A stretch of DNA of 64,000 bases from Photobacterium jeanii (lineage in GTDB: Bacteria; Pseudomonadota; Gammaproteobacteria; Enterobacterales; Vibrionaceae): the NCBI RefSeq assembly GCF_001650345.1, contig NZ_LVHF01000026.1, forward strand, positions 1 through 64,000, read 5' to 3'. The notes beneath the pieces are model-generated. The model made no database searches, was not told the DNA's origin, and saw only the letters and a list, made by a program, of their open reading frames with translations. The position numbers and the translations under genes were made by a program. Positions within the stretch are counted from its first letter, which is position 1, and every line of letters begins with the position of its first letter. Below are positions 57,711 to 64,000 of this stretch, one piece after another.

Positions 57711-58793
57711 TTAGTGCGCTGAACGGTTATCGGTGCGCTCAATGTGCACTGTAATTTCTTCACGGTCGTGATATAGGTGCTTAGCTTGAAGATTAAACTT
57801 CACCCCGTTTTGGATCAGGTACTGCTTCAGGTTTTCGATATCTTGCAGTACTTCATCGTAGCGACCTTTCATTGGTAGTTTAAGGTTGAAAATGGCTTCT
57901 TTCGCCCATGCTTTGATCAGCCAATCACCCATTAGGTGAGCAACACGTGCAGGCTTTTCTACCATGTCACAAACAATCCAAGTCACGTTCTTACGTGGTG
58001 GCTCAAATTTAAAGCCGTCCACTTCGTGGTGTTTCACCTGACCTGTGTCCATCAGGCTCTGCGCCATTTGACCATTATCGATCGCGTGAACAAACATAGA
58101 GCGCTTCACCAGTTGGTAAGTCCAACCGCCCGGGCACGCACCTAAATCCACACCCCACATACCAGCAGCTAAGCGTTGATCCCACTCATCACGTGGAATG
58201 AATACGTGGAACGCTTCTTCCAGTTTTAGGGTTGAACGGCTTGGTGCATCAGCAGGGAACTTCAGACGAGGAATACCCATGAAGAACTGCGAGTTATTGT
58301 TGGTTAGCGAGTAACCCACATAACAGCAACCTGGTGCGATAAAGCACACGTGCAGTACTGGCTTCCACTTGTTGTCTTTCGCGTACAGTACATCTTTCTT
58401 ACGTAGCGCCTGACGTAGCGGCACTGTGAACTTACGACAGAACTTCAATAGCTCTTTTGCTTCGTTGGTGTCAGGTGTCTCAACACGCAGTTCACCACAA
58501 CGAGGAAATTCTTCAACCGCCTCTAAGATCGGTGAAATGCGGTCATCTTGCGGCAAATCTTGCAACAATGGCATTGCAGCAAACATTTGGCGCGCAAAAA
58601 TCAACGATGAGAATGGCTGATTTTTAATGAACTTCTCAGCATCACCTTGCTGATAAAACTCAAATACCACAAAGCCGCTGTTGTTTTTCACCCGAGGGAA
58701 ACCATACAACTCCAGATTGTTTGCTTTGTCTTGAACTTCACCGGCACATTCTTTTTCAAAGCCTGGACGACAGTAGAATATTACGTGATTCAC
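57711..58793 (-). CDS. rlmM: 23S rRNA (cytidine(2498)-2'-O)-methyltransferase
   Basis: 360 residues. It methylates ribose of C2498 in 23S rRNA. The N-terminal THUMP-like region is followed by a FtsJ-type Rossmann domain with [16 protein letters not shown] (SAM loop) and the catalytic lysines and aspartate around [10 protein letters not shown]. The start is GTG at 58793, overlapping the stop of the ygdD-like gene. Confidence 0.95.
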   Translation of the reverse strand: MNHVIFYCRPGFEKECAGEVQDKANNLELYGFPRVKNNSGFVVFEFYQQGDAEKFIKNQPFSSLIFARQMFAAMPLLQDLPQDDRISPILEAVEEFPRCGELRVETPDTNEAKELLKFCRKFTVPLRQALRKKDVLYAKDNKWKPVLHVCFIAPGCCYVGYSLTNNNSQFFMGIPRLKFPADAPSRSTLKLEEAFHVFIPRDEWDQRLAAGMWGVDLGACPGGWTYQLVKRSMFVHAIDNGQMAQSLMDTGQVKHHEVDGFKFEPPRKNVTWIVCDMVEKPARVAHLMGDWLIKAWAKEAIFNLKLPMKGRYDEVLQDIENLKQYLIQNGVKFNLQAKHLYHDREEITVHIERTDNRSAH

Positions 58794-59224
58794 TTTGAAC
58801 CCTCAGCTGAACGCCAAGCAGCGACTATCAGTGCTACCCAGCCAAAAATAAAACAAAATCCCCCCAATGGGGTGATGGGACCAAACCACTTAATCCCAGT
58901 TAACGTCAGCGCGTATAAGCTTCCGCTGAAGCACACAATACCCGCTGCGAAAAAACAAGCTGCGTATAATACAGCTTTTGACGGCAGAATGCGTGCCCAT
59001 AATCCACATCCCACCAGCGCAAGGCTGTGCATGCCTTGGTATTGGACCCCAGTTTCAAACACCCCAAGCAAATACGGCGACAATTGTGCCTTTAAACCGT
59101 GAGCAGCAAAGGCGCCTAACATCACGGTGAGCGCACCACTGACGCAAGCTAATACCAAAATCCAACGCGCGCGATTGATCGCCTGCGCCGAAGTGGCAAT
59201 ATCCAAACTTGAATCTGTTGCCAT
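58790..59224 (-). CDS. ygdD: DUF423 membrane protein YgdD
   Basis: 144 residues with four hydrophobic segments. [13 protein letters not shown] and [10 protein letters not shown] are the DUF423 hallmarks. A small inner-membrane protein of unknown function. Its stop overlaps the rlmM start, the same pairing as in E. coli gcvA-ygdD-rlmM. Confidence 0.93.
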   Translation of the reverse strand: MATDSSLDIATSAQAINRARWILVLACVSGALTVMLGAFAAHGLKAQLSPYLLGVFETGVQYQGMHSLALVGCGLWARILPSKAVLYAACFFAAGIVCFSGSLYALTLTGIKWFGPITPLGGFCFIFGWVALIVAAWRSAEGSK

Positions 59225-59236
59225 CGAAACCCTACC

Positions 59237-59914
59237 TTACGCCACCGCCGCGAGTATAAAGTCGGCCAATTGCTTTACGACTTGGTCACGATTTTGTTGC
59301 TCAGTAAAACCCGATGCTTTGCGTGGTTTGAAGCTATGATCGCCATCAGGCAAAAAAGCAGTCTGAACCGCTTCGCTGTATTGCCATGCTTCCACTTCGG
59401 CACGGGTACCAAAAGTATCGCGCTCACCTTGTAAGATCAGTGTGGGTGTTTGCATCGTCGCTAGGTGATCGCCACGAAAGTTCTCTGGTTTACCCGGAGG
59501 GTGAAACGGAAAGCCCAAACATGCTACGCCCTTCACTTGATCACGACAGCTTGCTACCTCTGGCGTGTCATCTGCGATATCGCTCACCATTAAGCTTGCC
59601 ATACGACCGCCCATGGATTTGCCGCCAATCACCAGCTTGTCGCTGGCATGCGCAACAATATGACACTGAAAATCAACCAAGAGTTTAGGCTGGCGATCCG
59701 GCGGACGCTTCTTGCCGTCTTCGCGGCGTTTCACCATGTAAGGAAAATCAAACCGCACCACGTGAATGTCGTGCGCAGCCACACCTTGGGCAATCGCCGT
59801 CATGAACTCGTGATCCATCCCCGCCCCTGCGCCATGCGCAAACAAAAAAGTCGCTTTGGCTTCATCCGCCTCAGGACCGTCAATCAAGTAGGTTGGTAAC
59901 GTGTTAGTCGACAT
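59237..59914 (-). CDS. Alpha/beta hydrolase (Tex30/KANSL3-like family)
   Basis: 225 residues. The nucleophile elbow GKSMGG, the oxyanion-side FAHGAGAGMDHEF, the acid GERDTFG and the His in DGDHSFKPR complete a serine hydrolase triad. Substrate unknown. The start ATG 59914 lies 11 bases inside the end of gcvA, so translation is coupled; 36 open codons further upstream are inside gcvA. It is absent from the corresponding E. coli locus. Confidence 0.85.
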   Translation of the reverse strand: MSTNTLPTYLIDGPEADEAKATFLFAHGAGAGMDHEFMTAIAQGVAAHDIHVVRFDFPYMVKRREDGKKRPPDRQPKLLVDFQCHIVAHASDKLVIGGKSMGGRMASLMVSDIADDTPEVASCRDQVKGVACLGFPFHPPGKPENFRGDHLATMQTPTLILQGERDTFGTRAEVEAWQYSEAVQTAFLPDGDHSFKPRKASGFTEQQNRDQVVKQLADFILAAVA

Positions 59915-60815
59915 CCGGCATGTCCTCTTGCTCACGAGCGGCTTTAGTGAGTACCCAATCACGGAACACTTGAATACGACCGGTATCCGCTTGTTTTTCC
60001 TGACATACAATATAGAAGGCATTTTTACTTAGCAGCACTTCATCAAACGGACACACCAAGCGCCCCGCTTCTAGCTCAGGCTGCGCCAGTACATTATTAC
60101 CCAAAGCAATCCCCTGACCGTGAACCGCAGCCTGCAACACCATGGTAGAGTGACTGAAGATAGGTCCTTGGTTTACGTTGGTGCCCGCCACATTGTATTG
60201 GCGTACATAGTTCTTCCACTCTTTGCGTGAAGTATCGTGAAGTAAGGTATGAAGCTTAAGATCTTCCAGTGAATGCAACGGTTTGGGCCCGCTCAGCAGC
60301 ATCGGCGAACACACGGGCATCAAGAACTCTTGATACATCTTATCGACACGTAGTCCAGACCAATTACCACGTCCATAGTAAATAGCCACATCAACATCAT
60401 CGGTCAATGAACCTTCGTCTAAATCCACCGCTTTGATCCGCACATCAATGTCTGGGTGCTTCTCATTAAAATCGCTTAAACGAGGTACCAACCACTGAAT
60501 AGCAAAACTAGGAGGTAAACTAATGGTTAATGCGCCTTTCGCACCACGTTCTAACACCTTATCTGTGGCATCTGAAATTGCAGAAAAGATGTCTTTCAAA
60601 TCGAGAAAATAACTTTGCCCTTCTTCCGTCAATAATAATGAGCGGTTTCGACGGCGAAATAATTTGAGCCCTAAAAATTCTTCAAGTGCTTTAATTTGGT
60701 GGCTTACAGCTGCTTGTGTGACAAATAGCTCTTCCGCTGCACGAGTAAAACTTAGGTGGCGGGCGGCGGCTTCAAATACTTTTAATGAGTTGAGCGGTGG
60801 TAATCGTCTCGACAT
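59904..60815 (-). CDS. gcvA: Glycine cleavage system transcriptional regulator GcvA (LysR family)
   Basis: 303 residues. The N-terminal winged HTH is LPPLNSLKVFEAAARHLSFTRAAEELFVTQAAVSHQIKALE; a periplasmic-binding-like effector domain follows (about 90-300). In E. coli GcvA activates the gcv operon with glycine and drives gcvB. The divergent gcvB RNA here supports the assignment over other LysR proteins. Confidence 0.93.
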   Translation of the reverse strand: MSRRLPPLNSLKVFEAAARHLSFTRAAEELFVTQAAVSHQIKALEEFLGLKLFRRRNRSLLLTEEGQSYFLDLKDIFSAISDATDKVLERGAKGALTISLPPSFAIQWLVPRLSDFNEKHPDIDVRIKAVDLDEGSLTDDVDVAIYYGRGNWSGLRVDKMYQEFLMPVCSPMLLSGPKPLHSLEDLKLHTLLHDTSRKEWKNYVRQYNVAGTNVNQGPIFSHSTMVLQAAVHGQGIALGNNVLAQPELEAGRLVCPFDEVLLSKNAFYIVCQEKQADTGRIQVFRDWVLTKAAREQEDMPDVD

Positions 60816-60888
60816 ACTTTTCCTACTTGGCTATAACATTAGTTTTTTTTATGGTAATCATTATAATTTGTCCATTGCCCAAGTGCTA

Positions 60889-60894
60889 CATAAT
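60889..60894 (+). promoter_or_regulatory. Putative -10 box of gcvB
   Basis: CATAAT within CTACATAATCC, 7 bases before the inferred start near 60901. The -35 region (TTGTCC or TTGCCC near 60868-60880) is poor, as expected for a GcvA-activated promoter. Divergent gcvA starts at 60815. Confidence 0.5.
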
Positions 60895-60900
60895 CCCTAT

Positions 60901-61098
60901 TATTCGTCTCGCAGCTGAGGTCTAGTGCAAGGTTTTTGCTCTCTAGCATATGTACTAACCAATGTTGCGATGTTGTGTTTGCATATTGTCCGATCACTAT
61001 CGGATAGGTAGTTTAACTACCAATTTTACTTCCTGTATATTTGACCTGTCTGTCAAAATCATTTTTAGCACTGTGCCCCAACACAGTGCTATTTTTTT
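60901..61098 (+). ncRNA. gcvB: GcvB small regulatory RNA
   Basis: About 198 nt, divergent from gcvA as in E. coli. The G/U-rich seed region R1, TGTTGCGATGTTGTGTTTGC (60963-60982), is followed by a hairpin TCCGAT/ATCGGA (60989-61004) and GGTAGTT/AACTACC (61007-61021). Next comes a stretch closely matching the E. coli segment ACTTCCTGTA...TTGACCTGTCTGTC, and a terminator TAGCACTGTG/CACAGTGCTA (61066-61091) with T7. Known role: Hfq-dependent repression of amino acid and peptide transporter mRNAs through CA-rich targets. The 373-bp gap between gcvA and csdA is mainly this gene. Confidence 0.92.
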
Positions 61099-61188
61099 AT
61101 CTTTTTCTTACCACCACCGTGCTCCATACCCAAATCCCGCGAGATTTAGTACAATTGCGCCCCTTCTTTTATCAGCAAGTGATCCACC

Positions 61189-62409
61189 ATGACGGCTCAA
61201 TTTTCGATCGATACAATTCGCGCTCAATTTCCCGCTCTTCATCAAGAAAGTAACGGTGAGCCTTTAGTGTATTTAGACAGCGCAGCAACCGCGCAAAAGC
61301 CGCAAGTGGTGATCGATGCGATCAAAAATTATTACAGCGGTCAAAACGCCAATGTTCACCGTGGCAGCCATTCGCTAACCGCCAAAGCGACCGCCAAGTT
61401 CGAGCAAGCACGTGAAACGGTGCAGCATTTTCTCAATGCCGCCAGTAACCGTGAGATCGTATGGACGCGCGGCGCAACCGAAGCCCTCAACTTAATTGCT
61501 CAAACTTATGCTCGTCAAAACCTAAAGCCGGGTGATGAGATTTTAGTGAGCGAACTTGAGCATCACGCCAATATCGTGCCGTGGCAAATCGTGGCAGAGC
61601 AAACCGGTGCCAAGGTGGTGAAAATTCCAATGACAGCCGATTGCACTTTGGATATGGCAGCCTATGAGCAGTTGCTCAACGCCAACACCAAGATTGTGGC
61701 TGTGGCGCAAATCACCAATGTGACCGGCACCCGTAATCCGATTGAACAGATGATCCCGCTTGCCCATCAATACGGCGCAGTTGTGGTTGTCGACGGCGCT
61801 CAAGCAGTGGTGCATGAGCAAGTGGACGTCCAAGCGCTGGATGCGGATTTTTACGTTTTCTCTGGCCACAAACTATATGCCCCAGCAGGGATCGGGGTGC
61901 TATATGGCAAACTAGCATTACTCGAAGCCATGCCACCTTGGCACGGCGGCGGTAAAATGGTGGAAAAAGTAACCTTTGCTGGCACCACTTTCTCTGGCGT
62001 ACCGGGTAAATTTGAAGCGGGTACCCCCAACGTGGCAGGTAGCCTTGGCTTAGCCGCTGCCATTGAGTGGCACAATCAATTCGATCACCAGCAAGCCGAG
62101 CAACATATTGCGGCTCTGCGTCAGCGTGCAATCGACGGCATTAAAGATATTGAAGATTTGCGCTTTGTTGGCTTACAGCCCGATGCGAGTTTATTTTCGT
62201 TCGTGGTTGACGGCGTTCACCACCAAGACATCGCGACCCTATTAGATCAACAAGGTGTTGCTTTGCGTGCAGGTCACCACTGTGCTCACCCAATGCTCGA
62301 TGCATTAGGATTGGCAGGCACCTTACGGGTGTCGATTGCGCTCTATAATACTGAAAGCGATATCGATCGCTTTATCGCTGCATTGCACAAAGCGTGTAGC
62401 TTGTTGTAA
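61189..62409 (+). CDS. csdA: Cysteine desulfurase CsdA
   Basis: A 406-residue PLP enzyme, SufS/CsdA class. It removes sulfur from cysteine and passes it to CsdE. The PLP lysine is K228 in FSGHKLY; the persulfide Cys365 lies in RAGHHCAHPML. Pairing with csdE and tcdA identifies it as CsdA rather than SufS. Its promoter probably lies in the 90 bases after the gcvB terminator. Confidence 0.95.
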   Translation: MTAQFSIDTIRAQFPALHQESNGEPLVYLDSAATAQKPQVVIDAIKNYYSGQNANVHRGSHSLTAKATAKFEQARETVQHFLNAASNREIVWTRGATEALNLIAQTYARQNLKPGDEILVSELEHHANIVPWQIVAEQTGAKVVKIPMTADCTLDMAAYEQLLNANTKIVAVAQITNVTGTRNPIEQMIPLAHQYGAVVVVDGAQAVVHEQVDVQALDADFYVFSGHKLYAPAGIGVLYGKLALLEAMPPWHGGGKMVEKVTFAGTTFSGVPGKFEAGTPNVAGSLGLAAAIEWHNQFDHQQAEQHIAALRQRAIDGIKDIEDLRFVGLQPDASLFSFVVDGVHHQDIATLLDQQGVALRAGHHCAHPMLDALGLAGTLRVSIALYNTESDIDRFIAALHKACSLL

Positions 62410-62418
62410 GGAATTATC

Positions 62419-62847
62419 ATGACATTACCTCACCACCCTTTCGGTACTGAGATCACGGCAACTGACATTGTCGCGCAAATGCAAAGCGCGAAAGGCTGGG
62501 AAGATCGCTACCGCAATGTAATTCAACTAGGGAAAAAGCTGCCGGCTTTACCTGATGAATATAAACAAGACAATGTCACGGTAAGCGGCTGTGAAAGCCA
62601 AGTTTGGTTGGTTCATGCCAAACAAAATGAAGTATTCCATTTTGCAGCGGACTCTGATGCACGTATTGTGCGCGGCTTGATCACCTTAGTCTTAGCCGTG
62701 TATGAAGGCAAAACAGCCGATGAAATTGCCGCGTTTGATATTGATAGCTACTTTGCTGATTTAGGGCTGATAGATCATTTAAGTCCATCGCGTGGTAATG
62801 GCTTAAAAGCCATTGTGGAGCAAATCAAGCGGCTCGCCACTGCGTAA
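62419..62847 (+). CDS. csdE: Sulfur acceptor protein CsdE
   Basis: 142 residues, SufE fold. The acceptor Cys58 is in VSGCESQVWL. It takes the persulfide from CsdA and stimulates it. AAGGA stands before the ATG, and the gene lies 9 bases after csdA, so the two are co-transcribed. Confidence 0.94.
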   Translation: MTLPHHPFGTEITATDIVAQMQSAKGWEDRYRNVIQLGKKLPALPDEYKQDNVTVSGCESQVWLVHAKQNEVFHFAADSDARIVRGLITLVLAVYEGKTADEIAAFDIDSYFADLGLIDHLSPSRGNGLKAIVEQIKRLATA

Positions 62848-62914
62848 TCGCTAGATTGGATACCTTGTATTGCCATCTGCTATAACAAGTAAGCGAATAC
62901 CGAAGATTTGATCA

Positions 62915-62947
62915 AAAAAGCGAGAGTCCATAGGGCTCTCGCTTTTT
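62915..62947. terminator. Bidirectional terminator between csdE and tcdA
   Basis: AAAAAGCGAGAG...CTCTCGCTTTTT extends to a 15-bp stem with one wobble pair and a three-base loop; U-runs arise on both strands. Confidence 0.9.
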
Positions 62948-62970
62948 AGTATGCAGTTAGTACGGGAAAG

Positions 62971-63780
62971 TTATTTTAGGTGCTTTTGTACCAGCTTTTG
63001 CAAAATGCGTGATACCGCCACAAAACCAAAGGTCGCCGTTACCATGGTAGCTGCGCCAAAACCGCTCGCACAGTCCATACGTTTTGGACCTTCCGCAGAA
63101 GCCTTCATATTACATACCGAACCATCCGCTTGTGGGTATTTCAACTGTTCGGTCGAGAACACACAATCAATACCAAACTTACGCTTTGGATTAGTTGGGA
63201 AGTTATGGTGACGACGCAAAGTATCACGCAGCTTCTTCGCTAGCGGATCTTGAATCGTCTTCGTCAAATCCGTGATTTGAATTTGAGTTGGATCGGTTTG
63301 ACCACCAGCACCACCTGTGGTGATCACCTTGTATTTGTTACTCTTACAATGCGCTAGCAGTGCCGCTTTTGGCTTCATGCTGTCAATGGCATCCAAGATG
63401 TAATCATAACGACCATCGAGATACTCACGCACGTTATCAGGCGTAATAAAATCATCGATCAAGTTAACCTTACACTCAGGGTTGATCAACTTGATACGCT
63501 CAGCCATCACTTCAATTTTGCTTTGACCTACGGTGCCTGTCATCGCATGGATTTGACGGTTAATGTTGGTCACACACACGTCATCCATATCAATCAATGT
63601 CAGCTCACCGATACCTGAACGCGCTAACGCTTCGGCCGCCCATGAACCTACCCCACCGATACCAATCACACATACGTGTGCTGCTCGGTAAATTTCTACT
63701 TCACTATTACCGTAAAGGCGACGGGTGCCACCAAAACGTTGGTTGTAACTGTCTGATGCTGGGGTATCTAATTCGCGCAT
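62971..63780 (-). CDS. tcdA: tRNA threonylcarbamoyladenosine dehydratase
   Basis: 269 residues, E1/ThiF-like. It cyclises t6A37 of tRNA to ct6A using ATP and, in E. coli, CsdA/CsdE. The nucleotide-binding VIGIGGVGSWAAEALARSG and TLIDMDDVCVTNINRQ are clear; a C-terminal hydrophobic helix (MVTATFGFVAVSRILQKLV) matches the family. Convergent with csdAE. Length is as in E. coli TcdA (268). Confidence 0.95.
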   Translation of the reverse strand: MRELDTPASDSYNQRFGGTRRLYGNSEVEIYRAAHVCVIGIGGVGSWAAEALARSGIGELTLIDMDDVCVTNINRQIHAMTGTVGQSKIEVMAERIKLINPECKVNLIDDFITPDNVREYLDGRYDYILDAIDSMKPKAALLAHCKSNKYKVITTGGAGGQTDPTQIQITDLTKTIQDPLAKKLRDTLRRHHNFPTNPKRKFGIDCVFSTEQLKYPQADGSVCNMKASAEGPKRMDCASGFGAATMVTATFGFVAVSRILQKLVQKHLK

Positions 63781-63929
63781 AAGGGGTTCACTGCTTTAAG
63801 TCGTTCAGATAAAGAAGGAGCGCGTGTTATACGCGCTCTGTTCTCAATTGTCCAGATTATACCTGATGTCGCCCAAGGGCGTAATCCACACCGATACCAT
63901 CGTATAAACAACTCTTTTATATCTGTCGC

Positions 63930-64000
63930 TTATTGCTTCGTCGCTGGTGCTGATTGCTGCGCTGGTACATCCCAAGGGTTTTCCGTCGCGGTATTTGGTA
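63930..64000 (-). CDS. 3' end of a gene cut by the window edge, possibly mltA
   Basis: The last 23 codons read PNTATENPWDVPAQQSAPATKQ followed by TAA at 63930-63932. A low-complexity Ala/Gln/Pro-rich tail like this often ends a lipoprotein or wall enzyme. In E. coli mltA (lytic transglycosylase) follows tcdA in this orientation, so MltA is a candidate by synteny only; the tail itself is not diagnostic. Confidence 0.4.
   Translation of the reverse strand, partial: PNTATENPWDVPAQQSAPATKQ

Noticed and set aside
1-64000. tRNA, rRNA, insertion sequence, prophage or integron content
   Set aside because: Reading both strands I found no cloverleaf with TTCGAAT-type arms, no transposase or integrase gene, and no terminal inverted repeats beside such genes.

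Overview
The window is a bacterial chromosomal segment with no mobile element, tRNA, rRNA or CRISPR array that I could see. Gene content, gene order and protein style point to a marine gammaproteobacterium of the Vibrionaceae (Vibrio, Photobacterium, Grimontia or a relative). I cannot fix the genus. The order follows that of Escherichia coli over long stretches, with Vibrionaceae-type additions (DUF3549, DUF3301, DUF2789, DUF2310, extra GGDEF proteins).

Layout. 26-5987 (minus): a YejABEF-like peptide ABC transporter operon. 6204-9685: gmhB and, divergently, metNIQ behind a MetJ-box array. 9779-10210 (minus): zinc-free ribosomal protein paralogues rpmE2-rpmJ2 behind Zur-like boxes. 10397-15676 (plus): trmO, proS, a patatin-like lipase, a diguanylate cyclase, yaeP and a DUF4250 gene. 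15795-17529 (minus): an Mtr-type aromatic amino acid transporter with a TrpR-like operator, and a small cytochrome c. 17601-38443 (minus): the large translation and envelope cluster, read downstream as rpsB, tsf, pyrH, frr, uppS, cdsA, dxr, rseP, bamA, skp, lpxD, fabZ, lpxA, lpxB, rnhB, dnaE, accA, tilS, cut into units by internal terminators. 38763-42809 (plus): map, glnD, yaeH. 42878-44494 (minus): yqcA, truC, yqcC. 44723-46124 (plus): DUF3549 and DUF3301 genes.

46125-48067 is a 1.9 kb stretch without protein genes. It holds the most notable content: two tandem CsrB-family regulatory RNA genes on the minus strand. Each has about 30 or more GGA motifs, many in hairpin loops, an intrinsic terminator, a -10 box, a perfect IHF consensus near -100, and an identical 18-bp UvrY/VarA (GacA) box near -170. 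A six-unit heptanucleotide repeat lies between them. In E. coli a single csrB lies at the equivalent place between yqcC and syd. Tandem duplication would raise the capacity to titrate the regulator CsrA.

48068-57554: DUF2789, a small HTH/coiled-coil protein, DUF2310, syd, queF, two proteins with degenerate GGDEF domains, ppnN and xni. 57711-60815 (minus): rlmM, ygdD, an alpha/beta hydrolase and gcvA. Divergent from gcvA, and absent from any protein track, is the GcvB small RNA (about 60901-61098). 61189-63780: csdA, csdE and, convergent, tcdA. At the right edge is the 3' end of a gene that by synteny may be mltA.

Regulatory RNAs (two CsrB copies, GcvB, a possible S2-binding rpsB leader) and metabolite or metal operators (MetJ, TrpR, Zur/Fur) are the main content beyond housekeeping genes. 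Several genes need non-ATG starts: skp, cdsA and fabZ use TTG; frr, rlmM and yqcC use GTG.
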